Below, in pieces: positions 16,026-25,696 of a DNA stretch of 64,000 nucleotides. The notes below the pieces were generated by a model. The model did no database searches and was not told where the DNA came from. It was given only the letters and a program-made list of their open reading frames with translations. Both the position numbers and the translations under genes were made by a program. Numbering within the stretch: position 1 is the first letter of the stretch; each line of letters begins with the position of its first letter. This DNA comes from Scytonema hofmannii PCC 7110 (GTDB taxonomy: Bacteria; Cyanobacteriota; Cyanobacteriia; Cyanobacteriales; Nostocaceae): positions 3,227,421 to 3,291,420 of the forward strand of contig NZ_KQ976354.1 of NCBI RefSeq assembly GCF_000346485.2, read 5' to 3'.

Positions 16026-17210
16026 ATGTACCAAACAGAGCAACAATCCCTAATGGAAACTATGACTATTGCTGACCTAGGCACTATCGAATTGGAAACT
16101 ACTGCTGATAATGAAGAATTAGCTTTCAATTTAGATGCAGTGGTAGATGCCGCAATAGATGCAGCAATAGAAGAATCTGGAATCACAGACAATTTAGAAA
16201 CCGAAGAGCGAGACGGAGACGGCATGGCAGCAGCACGTCCTTCGGGGTATAACAAAACCGAATATGACGATGCTGTAGGTGCATTTTTTAAAGAAATGGC
16301 GCGTTACCCCCTGCTTAAAGCAGATGAAGAGGTAGAATTAGCGCGTCGAGTTAGATTTTTAGAAGAATTTAGAGAATTACAAGCTTCTTTACATAACAAA
16401 CTGGGATATCAACCGGGTAAGTCACTAGTCGCATCTCAGCTAGGGATGACAGAAAAACAACTGGAAAATCGCCTGTATCAAGGTCGAGTAGCGAAACGCA
16501 AAATGATTCGCTCAAACCTCAGATTAGTTGTTTCCATCGCCAAACGATACTTAAATCGCGGAGTCCCTTTCCTGGATCTCATTCAAGAAGGCGCAATGGG
16601 ATTAAATCGTGCGACAGAAAAATTCGATCCCGACAAGGGATATAAGTTCTCCACTTACGCCTACTGGTGGATTAGACAAGCAATTACGCGAGCTATTGCC
16701 AATGATGCAAGAACAATCCGCTTACCAATTCATATTGTTGAAAAACTTAATAAACTCAAAAAAGCCCAAAGGGAACTCAAACAAAAACTTGGTCGCAATC
16801 CAACAGAGTTGGAGATGGCGGAAGCTTTAGAAATTCCCGCACCACAACTACGCCAGCTTCAGCAATTACGACGTCAAGCCCTTTCCCTCAATCACCGTGT
16901 TGGTAAAGAAGAAGACACGGAACTCATGGATTTACTGGAAGATGAAGACAACCAGTCTCCAGAAGCAAAAATGAACGAAAGCATGATGCGCCAGGAGATA
17001 TGGGAAGTGTTGGGCGATGTACTGACTCCAAGAGAAAAAGACGTTATTTCTCTGCGGTATGGGTTAGTTACCAGCGAACCCTGCACTTTGGAAGAGGTAG
17101 GCAATATGTTTAACCTCTCCCGTGAAAGAGTCCGACAAATTCAAAGTAAAGCCATGCGGAAGTTGCGCCGTCCTCATATTGCTAAACGTTTGAAAGGGTG
17201 GTTGATATGA
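16026..17210 (+). CDS. Group 2 sigma-70 factor (SigC-like)
   Basis: A protein of 394 residues with an acidic N-terminal extension (about 1-80), region 1.2/2.1 (DAVGAFFKEMARYPLLKADE), the core-binding and -10-melting region 2 (NLRLVVSIAKRYLNRGVPF, FSTYAYWWIRQAITRAIAN), region 3 (RLPIHIVEKLNKLKKAQREL) and region 4 with the helix-turn-helix (LEEVGNMFNLSRERVRQIQS). It ends RRPHIAKRLKGWLI instead of the LRHPxR ending of the housekeeping SigA. This places it with non-essential group 2 factors that reprogram transcription under stress; SigC is my best guess. It lies alone after a long upstream region. Confidence 0.88.
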   Translation: MYQTEQQSLMETMTIADLGTIELETTADNEELAFNLDAVVDAAIDAAIEESGITDNLETEERDGDGMAAARPSGYNKTEYDDAVGAFFKEMARYPLLKADEEVELARRVRFLEEFRELQASLHNKLGYQPGKSLVASQLGMTEKQLENRLYQGRVAKRKMIRSNLRLVVSIAKRYLNRGVPFLDLIQEGAMGLNRATEKFDPDKGYKFSTYAYWWIRQAITRAIANDARTIRLPIHIVEKLNKLKKAQRELKQKLGRNPTELEMAEALEIPAPQLRQLQQLRRQALSLNHRVGKEEDTELMDLLEDEDNQSPEAKMNESMMRQEIWEVLGDVLTPREKDVISLRYGLVTSEPCTLEEVGNMFNLSRERVRQIQSKAMRKLRRPHIAKRLKGWLI

Positions 17211-17806
<596 letters not shown>

Positions 17807-17863
17807 GTAAAGGCGTGTTTTCAAACTCGTATAGCACATTGCCCTCAGAATAGAATTCTCTTG

Positions 17864-17932
17864 CTATACAAACAAAGTCCACCTACGTGGACTTAATATA
17901 GAAGTCCGCCTGCGCGGACTTAGCTTGTATAG
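17864..17932. repeat. Cloverleaf-like repeat, copy 1
   Basis: An outer stem ctatacaa (17864-17871) / ttgtatag (17925-17932) encloses two perfect hairpins: aagtccac/gtggactt (17875-17894) and aagtccgc/gcggactt (17902-17921). Copy 2 at 19265-19345 has the same outer stem and the same plan with paired changes in the first hairpin. It lies between the acetyltransferase and SRPBCC genes. Open frames through it are not genes. Confidence 0.8.
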
Positions 17933-18065
17933 GCGCGATTACGAACATCTCGGGCGTGTTTTTTCCAAATTGGGATGCTCCCCTTGCTTGCATCGCTTTA
18001 AAAAAGATGAGGTCGTCTGGGTAAAGCTTTCTCAATCCAAAATCCCAAATCCCAAATAGGTTAAG

Positions 18066-18737
18066 ATGGTAAATAAAGCTATTTATTTCATGTGGCAGTC
18101 TTTGCAAATTGCTTTTGTCACCGGATGCTTAAGTGCGATCGCATCTCTAACAAATATACCGATTTCCACGGCTGGGCTGTTTGATAGTACTGTGGATCGA
18201 TTGCCAACGAATGAACGGGTTGCCCTGAGAAAGGGACAGTCGCTTGTAACAGGAGACAAAGGGAAGTATACTGCTAGAGTTCTTGTCACCACTTCATTAG
18301 ACACGGCATGGGAAGTTGTTACAGATTACAACAATTTTTATAAATTTCTACCAAATGTGGTTTCTAGCAAAGTCATTAGTGCAAACAAGAATCAAAAAGT
18401 GATAGAACAGGTTGATTCGCGTCAGGTGTTGTTGCTCAGGGTTAAATCCCGTATTCGCTCAGCTATTACAGAAACAGAAAAAAGCCGTGTGGATTTTCAA
18501 CTCGTTGAGGGCGACCTCAAAAGTATGAAAGGTTACTGGTTAATCGAACCAATTGCGACCTATAAGGGTGCAAAAGCAACACAGGTTTTGATTACACAAG
18601 TGGTGGAAGCTCAACCCAAGTCAGGAACGCCAGCAAAAGTCTTTTACGGTATTTTCAAAGATTCTTTGAATAACACGATGGGTGCAATTAAGCAAGAAGT
18701 TGAAAAGCGATCTTCTCTGTCTCAGAATAAGGATTGA
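18066..18737 (+). CDS. SRPBCC (START/Bet v1-like) protein with signal peptide
   Basis: A protein of 223 residues. Residues about 9-35 (WQSLQIAFVTGCLSAIASL and following) form a hydrophobic export signal or anchor. The rest has the polyketide-cyclase/Coq10-like helix-grip pattern: TARVLVTTSLDTAWEVVTDY, NNFYKFLPNVVSSKVI and a long C-terminal helix FYGIFKDSLNNTMGAIKQEV. Such domains bind lipids, quinones or other hydrophobic ligands in a cavity; the ligand is unknown. It is likely to face the periplasm or thylakoid lumen. The HIP1 site at about 18135 is inside the gene. An alternative start at MWQSLQIAF would shorten it by eight residues. Confidence 0.82.
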   Translation: MVNKAIYFMWQSLQIAFVTGCLSAIASLTNIPISTAGLFDSTVDRLPTNERVALRKGQSLVTGDKGKYTARVLVTTSLDTAWEVVTDYNNFYKFLPNVVSSKVISANKNQKVIEQVDSRQVLLLRVKSRIRSAITETEKSRVDFQLVEGDLKSMKGYWLIEPIATYKGAKATQVLITQVVEAQPKSGTPAKVFYGIFKDSLNNTMGAIKQEVEKRSSLSQNKD

Positions 18738-18880
18738 GTCTGTAAGATCGCATCTTGCACCTGGAAACATGGATCTTCTGTAGATTTATCTAGTTCGTGT
18801 CGATAGTTTTCTATCGCTTCGAGCATTTGCTCAAATTGTGGGTCATCTTTAAAAACTCCGATCGAGCTTGTCCATAATAA
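18722..18880 (-). pseudogene. Remnant of a small protein gene
   Basis: The minus strand is open for 52 codons and reads SIGVFKDDPQFEQMLEAIEN, then YRHELDKSTEDPCF. It looks like the body of a short antitoxin-sized protein, but it has no start codon in frame and overlaps the end of the SRPBCC gene. I recall similar short peptides in cyanobacteria but no assigned function. Confidence 0.3.
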
Positions 18881-19128
18881 CTATCCAAACTTTAGCTACG
18901 AACTCAGATAATAACAAAATAGCGTTAGATTACCTGGAAGAGTATGGGGGAATTTTTGGACAAGCTACTCGCACAGCCTTTTCAAAACGTAATCGGATAA
19001 ATTTAAAACGTCACGGTTCCATCAAAATTAATGTCCAAGATAAACGTTCCGCAGAAACAAAAGACACGATCGGTAAAGCTGTATCTGAAGTAGTTAAAAT
19101 CGCACTAATACCATTTCTCGAAAACTAG
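18868..19128 (+). pseudogene. Probable N-terminal fragment of a TnpB-type gene
   Basis: From a TTG at 18868 the frame reads ITIQTLATNSDNNKIALDYL, then EEYGGIFGQATRTAFSKRN, resembling the N-terminus of the TnpB-like family whose C-terminal part follows at 19346-19869. After that it runs into unrelated residues (KRHGSIKINVQDKRSAETKD) and stops. The fragment pairing is inferred from order, strand and resemblance. It could instead be an unrelated 86-residue protein. Confidence 0.35.
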
Positions 19129-19264
19129 ACTACAGATGAAAAAAGGTTTGTAGTTGCGCTTCAGCGCCAAAAGCTTTGGATGTGTAGTGTTAATTTAGAG
19201 AATTGGTATAAGAGGATGTTTGAAAAGTCTCAATTAATACAGCCTTGGCGATTGGAAATCGCGG

Positions 19265-19345
19265 CTATACAAGCAAAACCCACCTACGTGGGTTTTAATA
19301 TCCTGATTTCCCGTTAGTCCGCGCAGGCGGACTTAGTTTGTATAG
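19265..19345. repeat. Cloverleaf-like repeat, copy 2
   Basis: The outer stem ctatacaa (19265-19272) / ttgtatag (19338-19345) is identical to copy 1. The first hairpin is aaaacccac/gtgggtttt (19275-19296), with changes on both arms relative to copy 1 so pairing is kept. The second is agtccgc/gcggact (19316-19333). It sits exactly at the broken 5' edge of the TnpB C-terminal fragment. Confidence 0.8.
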
Positions 19346-19869
19346 TAGCGAATTCTATTCGCCCAAAACTTTTCAAACATCGTCTAAAATACAACGTACC
19401 CATAGTTATTGAAGATTTAGATTTTGCCCAGAAAAAAGCATCCATGAAAGAAAAGAGCAAAAAATACGCTCGGATGCTTTCTAATCTGGCTTACAGTCAG
19501 TTTATGCAGATGATTGAGTCAAAATGTCTTAAATCTGGCATAGAACTGAAAAAAGTTGCTGCTGCCTATACTTCGGTAATTGGTACTACGAAGTATATGG
19601 CAGTTTACAGTCTAAATTCTGGTGGTGCTGCTGCTTTAGTGATAGCACGACGTGGTCAGGGTAGGACTGAAAGATTACCCAAACACCTTGATTCTTACTT
19701 CAATTCGCCGGAGGACAAATTGAAGTCGGGAGCTTGGAAGAAGGTAGCTAAGCGAATTAACATTTGCGGCGGTTTTAATCGTCATAAATGGTATTCTCTT
19801 GGTATTAAACAGGCAAAGGCTAACAGCATGATTGTACAGCAAGCTACGGCAAACAAAAGCCTCTTGTAG
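19346..19869 (+). pseudogene. TnpB-family (RNA-guided nuclease) C-terminal fragment
   Basis: The frame is open without a start from the repeat edge: RPKLFKHRLKYNVPIVIEDL contains the RuvC glutamate block (VIEDLDF), then YARMLSNLAYSQFMQMIES and AAAYTSVIGTTKYM, which align with the TnpB region after RuvC II. The usual zinc-finger cysteines are absent, as in one cyanobacterial TnpB branch. The first 60% of the protein, including RuvC I, is missing or displaced to 18868. It is inactive as a nuclease gene. An internal ATG (19444) opens a 141-residue frame that is unlikely to matter. Confidence 0.65.
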
Positions 19870-19973
19870 GCGTGACACTGTACAGGTTTTAGTAACCCCT
19901 TATATCCGCCAAAAACCCCGCGCTGTCGGTTCCCCTGACCTTAAGGGCGTAAATCCTTAAGTTTGCCCAGGTT

Positions 19974-20123
19974 TCAATCAGCGCTTGCTTCAACTTGTAA
20001 TTCAGGCAACCCAGGAACGATAGCAACTATTCTACCATCAGCTTCTTGCTTGACAATAACGTTTACTAAAACCTCGTTATTGTCTTGGCTACTTTGTGAT
20101 ATTGCAGGTGAAAAGGAATTCAT
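19974..20123 (-). CDS. Short HicB-like protein, probably truncated
   Basis: Reading minus from ATG at 20123 gives 49 residues: MNSFSPAISQSSQDNNEVLV, then NVIVKQEADGRIVAIVPGLP and a stop after ELQVEASAD. The middle matches the HicB-like ribbon (IVxxxGLPxxxxE) that should continue into a helix, which is missing. The end lies about 100 bases from the TnpB fragment, so element insertion may have cut it. There is no ribosome site. Confidence 0.45.
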   Translation of the reverse strand: MNSFSPAISQSSQDNNEVLVNVIVKQEADGRIVAIVPGLPELQVEASAD

Positions 20124-20233
20124 GTTGTAAATTTATTTTAATTGTATACAACATATTGTATATGTATATATTAAGAATTCAAATAGTTGAACTCTGGGTA
20201 ATTATCAAGGCATTTACTCACTAAAAATCTCTT

Positions 20234-20716
20234 ATGATAGTAAAAAAATTCGTTTCATTTTTACTGACTTTGTTTGGAGTCTTATCTTACCCAGCCATAA
20301 CCAGCGCTGATATTGGACAAGACAGGGAAATAACAAATTTCGTTTCTCAAGACACAGCGAACAAACAACAAAGAAAGCCAAATTATCAAATTCTTGGCTC
20401 TTGTCCAAAGCAAAAACCTGAAACAAATACATTAATCTATTTTATAGCCAATGAAAAAACAGTCAGAGTCTTCTCTAACAACAGACAAACACTCATGAAT
20501 GTTGCGTTGGGATCGAGACCTTTAATAGAAAATGCTGCTGTCAGAATAGATAATGAAAACCCAAGAATCTACAGTGCAACAAGTAAAGACAGGGCTACAA
20601 GATACTATGCAGTGTATTTTACTCAAAATGCTCAGACAGATGCACTTTTAATCACAAGATTGCCTGATGACAAACTCTTGGTAGAAAAAACAAGCTGCAT
20701 TCCTTATGTACGTTGA
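20234..20716 (+). CDS. Secreted hypothetical protein
   Basis: A protein of 160 residues with a clear signal peptide: MIVKKFVSFLLTLFGVLSYP then AITSADIG, cleavage expected near residue 25. The mature part is beta-rich with two cysteines (SCPKQKP and TSCIPYV) that could pair. I recognise no family. A perfect ten-base hairpin follows the stop (20752-20776). It is likely periplasmic or extracellular. Confidence 0.65.
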   Translation: MIVKKFVSFLLTLFGVLSYPAITSADIGQDREITNFVSQDTANKQQRKPNYQILGSCPKQKPETNTLIYFIANEKTVRVFSNNRQTLMNVALGSRPLIENAAVRIDNENPRIYSATSKDRATRYYAVYFTQNAQTDALLITRLPDDKLLVEKTSCIPYVR

Positions 20717-20751
20717 GCATTCTATCACACGAGATAGAGCCTCTTAGACTG

Positions 20752-20776
20752 CATTCCCAGGCTCCACCTGGGAATG
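20752..20776. terminator. Hairpin after the secreted-protein gene
   Basis: cattcccagg (20752-20761) pairs perfectly with cctgggaatg (20767-20776) around a five-base loop, 35 bases after a stop codon and between convergent genes. No T-run follows, so termination is inferred from position. Confidence 0.5.
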
Positions 20777-20853
20777 AGCCGCACAAGCAAATCTCCCTCC
20801 TCTGTCTTCCCTCCGCGTCCTCTGCGCCTAGTAAGGTTTATTAAAATTAGTAA

Positions 20854-23487
20854 CTACTCCGGCAAACTATCAATCCTCATCAAATCCAAACCTCGTTCAA
20901 AGATTTCATCAATCGGTAACATTTGCCCGCCAGTTGTCATAAATTTGTGGTCTTTTGTTGCTCGAATTACCGAACCATCATCTAAGGAATATTCAAAAAC
21001 CTCTTGTTGACCGCGATCGTGCCACTGAGCAATTGGTTGAGTGTATATATTACCATCATTATCCACAGAATACACCGTACATTCAATAGCTTTTTCCACT
21101 ATTTTCCCAATCGGTAAAAAGCCATATTCCGCAGTCAAAACCTCCGTGTCATAGCTGAGACAATATTCAGCAAACTTCAACATTTGGTCAAATAAGTCAT
21201 CAGCAATTTGTTTTTTAACTCCATTTTTTGCCGAACCATCAACAAATTTTTCTCGCTGCTTCATCATTTCATCAACTTTCTTTTTCCCCATTGCACGACG
21301 CAGCAAATCGGCTTGACCTAAAGAATATCCAGCTAAATCCTGAGCCATTTTCATGATTTGCTCTTGATAACATAGCGTTCCATAAGTCTCTTCTAAAATT
21401 GGCTCTAACAGAGGATGCTGATACTCAACTTGCTCTCGCCCGTGCTTGCGGTTAATGAACTTAGGAATCAGCCCTGCATCCAATGGACCCGGTCGATACA
21501 GTGCTAAAATTGAGGAAATATCTTCTATATTGGAAGGCTTCAAATCCCTTACAATCTGACGCATTCCCGAAGATTCTAATTGAAATATTCCTTCTAAATC
21601 ACCAGCTTCTAACAGTTCGTAAGTCTTTTTCACATCTTGTGGAAGTTTCGCACTCTCTCCACCCTTGGCTAATATTCTCTGAGCTTTTCTTTCTTGAGTG
21701 GTAATTTCATAAGGATCTATCCTATATCCTTTGTTTTCTTCAATCAAATCAATGGCTTTCTGAATCATCGTCAGGTTTTTTAACCCGAGAAAATCCATTT
21801 TTAACAAGCCCAAAGATTCTAAATCTTCCATATAATACTGAGTGATGACAGCACCGTCATTATTTCTTTGTAGAGGGACAATTTCATCTAATGGTTCGGA
21901 AGAAATCACCACACCGGCTGCGTGAACGCCAAAGGTTTTGTTAGTCCCTTCAATCCGAATTGCCATATCAAGCCAATGGCGCACTCTGTCATCAGTATCG
22001 TATCTTTGTTTGAACTCTGGTTCCGGTGTTTCGTCGGAAATCATCACTTGGAGTTTTGTTGGTTTTCCCCGAGAGACAGGAATCATTTTTGCCATTTTGT
22101 CTGCTTCCCCGTAGGGAACATTTAACACTCTGGCAACATCTTTTAAAACGGCTTTGGAAGTTAAGCGGTTGAAGGTAATGATTTGTGCAACTCTTTCTTT
22201 CCCATATTTTTGAGTAACATACTCAATCACTTCATCCCGTTTTTCAATACAAAAATCTGTATCGATATCAGGCATAGATTTACGTTCGGGGTTGAGGAAT
22301 CTTTCAAATAATAAGCCGTGATGTACGGGGTCAATATTTGTGATTCCCATAGTATAAGCTACTAAAGACCCCGCCGCAGATCCCCTTCCCGGACCAACGG
22401 GAATATCATTATCTCTGGCAAATTTGATGTAGTCCCACACAACTAGGAAGTATGTGGAGAACCCCATCTTCTGAATCATTGTGAGTTCATATTCCAGTCT
22501 TTCTTTATAGACTCGATCGACTTCATTTCTAGATTTACGATTTAACTTTTGTAAAAGCCCCAGCCAAGCTACTTCTTCAACATAGGTGTCAGCCGTGTGA
22601 CCCGAAGGGATGGGATAATTGGGAAGGCGCGGTTCCCCTAAAATATTGTAAGGTTCAACTTTCTCTGCAACTTCAAGGGTATTTGCGATCGCTTTTTCAA
22701 TTACCTCTTCTGCCAAATGATCCCGAAAAAGCTTTTTCATCTCTTCAGCAGATTTTAAATATTCTGTCCCCGTATAGCGCATTCGATTGTCTTCCACAAT
22801 CAATTTGCCAGTTTGTATGCATAACAAAGCATCATGAGCTTCGACATCGTAACAAGAAATAAAATGAGAATCATTGGTTGCCACTATTTTGATTCCCAAT
22901 TCCCGTGCAATCTTGACGATTTCTACATTAACAATGCGGTCTTCTGGAAATCCGTGGTCTTGAATTTCTAAATAATAATCATCTCCAAAAACATCTTTAT
23001 ACCATTGAGCCACTCTACGAGCCGCCTCTAGTTTACCGCTCAGAATAGCTTGGGGAATTTCACCACCCAAACAAGCACTCGTCACAATCAAACCTTCATG
23101 GTATTGTTTTAACAATTCTTTGTTAATGCAAGGACGTGAAAAAATCCCTTTACCTTGAACTCCTTGGAGATTAGAAATTGATGTTAACTTAACTAAATGT
23201 TTGTATCCTTTTGTGTTTTTAGCTAAGACAATTTGATGGTATTTAGGACGGCGTTCCTGTTTTGTGATGTCGCCGTTGATAATATACATCTCATTGCCAA
23301 TAATTGGCTTAACATTTTTGTTACGACAGGTTTTGATAAGTTCGATCGCCCCATACATAACTCCATGATCTGTGAGTGCGATCGCTTTGATTCCAAGTTC
23401 AATAGCGCGGTCAATCAGAGTAGGTAATTGACTGGCACCATCTAACAAGCTGTAATCACTATGAATATGTAAAGGTACAAAAGACAT
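20854..23487 (-). CDS. dnaE: DNA polymerase III alpha subunit, N-terminal half fused to split-intein N-domain
   Basis: A protein of 877 residues from the ATG at 23487. The PHP domain starts [13 protein letters not shown]; the polymerase palm motif [10 protein letters not shown] lies near residue 405; the extein ends KFAEY. From there [20 protein letters not shown] begins a 102-residue N-terminal intein half containing the block-B ATKDHKF and ending [11 protein letters not shown]. It matches the cyanobacterial DnaE split intein, which trans-splices with an intein-C/DnaE-C product encoded elsewhere (not in this window) to give full DnaE for chromosome replication. A TTG two codons upstream is less likely as start. 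Confidence 0.97.
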   Translation of the reverse strand: MSFVPLHIHSDYSLLDGASQLPTLIDRAIELGIKAIALTDHGVMYGAIELIKTCRNKNVKPIIGNEMYIINGDITKQERRPKYHQIVLAKNTKGYKHLVKLTSISNLQGVQGKGIFSRPCINKELLKQYHEGLIVTSACLGGEIPQAILSGKLEAARRVAQWYKDVFGDDYYLEIQDHGFPEDRIVNVEIVKIARELGIKIVATNDSHFISCYDVEAHDALLCIQTGKLIVEDNRMRYTGTEYLKSAEEMKKLFRDHLAEEVIEKAIANTLEVAEKVEPYNILGEPRLPNYPIPSGHTADTYVEEVAWLGLLQKLNRKSRNEVDRVYKERLEYELTMIQKMGFSTYFLVVWDYIKFARDNDIPVGPGRGSAAGSLVAYTMGITNIDPVHHGLLFERFLNPERKSMPDIDTDFCIEKRDEVIEYVTQKYGKERVAQIITFNRLTSKAVLKDVARVLNVPYGEADKMAKMIPVSRGKPTKLQVMISDETPEPEFKQRYDTDDRVRHWLDMAIRIEGTNKTFGVHAAGVVISSEPLDEIVPLQRNNDGAVITQYYMEDLESLGLLKMDFLGLKNLTMIQKAIDLIEENKGYRIDPYEITTQERKAQRILAKGGESAKLPQDVKKTYELLEAGDLEGIFQLESSGMRQIVRDLKPSNIEDISSILALYRPGPLDAGLIPKFINRKHGREQVEYQHPLLEPILEETYGTLCYQEQIMKMAQDLAGYSLGQADLLRRAMGKKKVDEMMKQREKFVDGSAKNGVKKQIADDLFDQMLKFAEYCLSYDTEVLTAEYGFLPIGKIVEKAIECTVYSVDNDGNIYTQPIAQWHDRGQQEVFEYSLDDGSVIRATKDHKFMTTGGQMLPIDEIFERGLDLMRIDSLPE

Positions 23488-23527
23488 AAGCAATTTAAAA
23501 TAAGAAAGCTAGTAGGTAAGTGTGCTC

Positions 23528-23560
23528 AGATCCCCGACTTCTTAAAGAAGTCGGGGATCT
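23528..23560. repeat. Perfect 16-bp-arm palindrome
   Basis: agatccccgacttctt (23528-23543) and its exact complement (23545-23560) are separated by one base. This near-perfect palindrome resembles dispersed cyanobacterial palindromic repeats. It lies upstream of dnaE and could extrude as a cruciform or act as a terminator for either direction. Confidence 0.8.
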
Positions 23561-23750
23561 AGATCTAGATTGACCTAAGTAGGTTAGAGGAAATAAAATA
23601 CACAATCACTAATAGCTAGTAAAGTATCTGTTACAAGTACAAGCGTATTTAAGGATAACGCAGTTTGTCCCCGAATAAGATTAAGTTCTGCTATGTGATT
23701 CCAAAAAGCCTAGTAAGCAATGTGAATTTAATAAAGTGCAATACTCTTCT

Positions 23751-23897
23751 CTTGTGGGGTGGGCGTCAAAGCCCGCCCTTTTTTCGAGAACGGGCAAGAT
23801 GCCCATCCCACAATATAGATGCCCATCCCACAATATAGATGCCCATCCCACAATATAGATGCCCATCCCACAATATAGATGCCCATTCTACAAGACA
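23751..23897. repeat. cttgtgg-family element with five 20-bp tandem units
   Basis: A cttgtggggtgggcgtc... palindrome of the 12074/39096 family (23751-23813) is followed by a 20-bp unit gatgcccatcccacaatata in five head-to-tail copies from 23798, the last degenerate. Minus-strand frames encoding WDGHLYCGMGIYIVGWASIL-type repeats come from this array and are not genes. The remaining parts of 23494-23923 look empty. Confidence 0.85.
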
Positions 23898-23923
23898 TAT
23901 AAATTTATTTAGATTGTAGTTTA

Positions 23924-25213
23924 ATGAACCAACAAGACAGCCCCGATCAGCCCAAAATCCGCCCCTGGTGGCAAAGCATCCCACTGACATTACAAATTAT
24001 CATCGCGCTAGTACTGGCGGTAGCTTTGGGGATTGCTCTGGGTGCAGGAAATCCCAGTCCAGCAAACAAAGCCTTCATTGAGACTTTGGCCATTCCTGCG
24101 GAGCTAGTCCTAAAAGCACTCCGCGCCTTAGCAACACCATTAATTTTAATGGCAGTGCTGCATACCTTTATGACAACCGTTATACCAGGTAGGGCGGGAC
24201 GCCGTTTGGCGGTGCTGCTGCTAACCAATACGACAGTCGCCATTGTCGTTGGGCTGTTTGTAGCAAATGTACTGCGTCCCGGTACGTGGGGTCGTTTGGC
24301 TGCGCCAGAAACTACAGAAATAGTGAAGCAAAATTTCGATCCTTGGGGACTGTTTAAAGATGCTGTTCCGTCAGCTATCCTCAAACCTTTGGTTGATAAT
24401 AATGTTATCCAACTGATCGTTCTCGCCTTGACGTTTGGTATAGTCCTGCGTGCTATTAAATCAGAACAAATTGCTGCAAATAAGAGAGGGTTTCAGGCGA
24501 TTGAGGATGCGATCGCAATTTTATTTGAAGCGATTATTCGAGTTCTTCACTGGGTCATTGCCACAGTACCACTAGCAGTCTTTGGAATTGTATCAAAAAC
24601 CGTTGCTGAAAAGGGGTTTGAACCGTTTAAATCTTTAGGAGCATTTGTGATAGCAGTGGTGTTAGCGTTGGTATTGCAAGCTTGCTATTACCTCTTGCGA
24701 GTCCAATTTGGTTCTTGGGTGAATCCGATCGACTTCCTGCGTGGGGGTACAGATGCTTTTTTAACTGCTTTTTCAACAGACTCCTCCGTAGCGACAATGC
24801 CCGTTACATTCGAGGTTTTGCAGCAAAAAATAGGTGTGAGGGAATCTTCCGCTTCCTTAGGAGCATTAGTTGGCTCAAATTTCAACAATGATGGCACTGC
24901 TCTTTATGAAGCTATGTCTGCATTATTTATCTCGCAGGTACTCGGGCAAAATTTAAGCTTGGTACAGCAACTTATAGTGATCCTAACATCGATTTTTGCA
25001 TCGGTAGGTGCAGCTGGTATTCCAGAGGCGGGATTAGTGACGATGACATTGGTTTTCAGTTCTGTTGGCTTGCCTACAGAGTATATTGCTTTGTTAGTCA
25101 CTGTTGATTGGTTCCTAGATCGATGCCGCACTGTTATCAATGTTATGGGGGATATGACTGTAAGTGCTTTAATTGATGGGAAAAAACCGCAATCAGTGAC
25201 CAGTGACCAGTGA
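23924..25213 (+). CDS. Dicarboxylate/amino acid:cation symporter (DAACS/SLC1 family)
   Basis: A protein of 429 residues with about eight membrane helices. It starts with a cytoplasmic tail then PLTLQIIIALVLAVALGIAL. The family hairpin and binding region is visible as TDAFLTAFSTDSSVATMPVT (serine-rich HP1), NNDGTALYEAMSALFISQV (TM7, usually NMDGT, here NNDGT), GAAGIPEAGLVTM (HP2) and DRCRTVINVMGD (TM8 substrate site). It should take up C4-dicarboxylates or acidic or neutral amino acids with Na+ or H+. The last residues SVTSDQ and the stop are encoded by a gtgacca tandem repeat, so the original C-terminus has been altered. Confidence 0.93.
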   Translation: MNQQDSPDQPKIRPWWQSIPLTLQIIIALVLAVALGIALGAGNPSPANKAFIETLAIPAELVLKALRALATPLILMAVLHTFMTTVIPGRAGRRLAVLLLTNTTVAIVVGLFVANVLRPGTWGRLAAPETTEIVKQNFDPWGLFKDAVPSAILKPLVDNNVIQLIVLALTFGIVLRAIKSEQIAANKRGFQAIEDAIAILFEAIIRVLHWVIATVPLAVFGIVSKTVAEKGFEPFKSLGAFVIAVVLALVLQACYYLLRVQFGSWVNPIDFLRGGTDAFLTAFSTDSSVATMPVTFEVLQQKIGVRESSASLGALVGSNFNNDGTALYEAMSALFISQVLGQNLSLVQQLIVILTSIFASVGAAGIPEAGLVTMTLVFSSVGLPTEYIALLVTVDWFLDRCRTVINVMGDMTVSALIDGKKPQSVTSDQ

Positions 25214-25228
25214 CCAGTGACCAGTGAG
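25197..25228. repeat. gtgacca heptamer repeat supplying the symporter stop codon
   Basis: Four to five copies of the heptamer gtgacca begin inside the symporter gene and carry its TGA. The same heptamer closes the HEAT gene (33929) and mtnD (48808). Confidence 0.85.
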
Positions 25229-25248
25229 CGATCGCATAAGCGGAGATT

Positions 25249-25282
25249 AGAACCCCGGTTCCACAGAAGTTACCGAGGTTCT
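25249..25282. terminator. Hairpin between convergent symporter and response-regulator genes
   Basis: agaaccccggt (25249-25259) pairs with accgaggttct (25272-25282) with one mismatch around a 12-base loop. Its site between two converging genes suggests a bidirectional terminator. Confidence 0.5.
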
Positions 25283-25315
25283 GACACCTCAATTATTAGT
25301 ATTGACCCCCACTCC

Positions 25316-25696
25316 CTACTCCCGCCAATTTAGAATCTCTCGAATTTGCTCGACTAAAGTGTAAATCTTGATGGGCTTTATCAAAATACCTTGGATTCCA
25401 GATCGCAGCAATCGCTCTTGTTCGCTGCTCTCCATATGCGCCGTCATAAAAATCGTTGGAATGCCCTGAGTCGCGGCATTTTCCTGTAATTGCTTAAATG
25501 TAGCCAACCCGTCCATCTCAGGCATCATGACATCTAACAAAATTGCATCCGGCAACTGAGTTTTTGCTGTTTCTAATCCCTCTCGACCTGAAGCCGCTTT
25601 CAGGACTTCCCACCCAGCCATCTCTTCCAAACCAATTTCAACAATATCACGGATAGGACTTTCATCATCAATAACCAGTACTCGCTTAGTTTTCAT
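25316..25696 (-). CDS. Single-domain response regulator (CheY-like)
   Basis: A protein of 126 residues, one receiver domain: acidic pair DDE (residues 10-12), phosphoacceptor in ILLDVMMPEMDG (about D55), switch threonine in TIFMTAH (about 84) and lysine in LIKPIK (about 107). There is no output domain, so it passes a phosphoryl group or binds a partner. It lies next to the chemosensory locus but on the opposite strand. Its TAG stop is formed by a ggagtag tandem repeat that fills the gap to the symporter gene. Confidence 0.92.
   Translation of the reverse strand: MKTKRVLVIDDESPIRDIVEIGLEEMAGWEVLKAASGREGLETAKTQLPDAILLDVMMPEMDGLATFKQLQENAATQGIPTIFMTAHMESSEQERLLRSGIQGILIKPIKIYTLVEQIREILNWRE

Noticed and set aside
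23681-23990. Two minus-strand frames with WDGHLYCGMGIYIVGW repeats
   Set aside because: They are translations of the 20-bp tandem array in different phases; a unit length not divisible by three makes the peptide cycle through frames.
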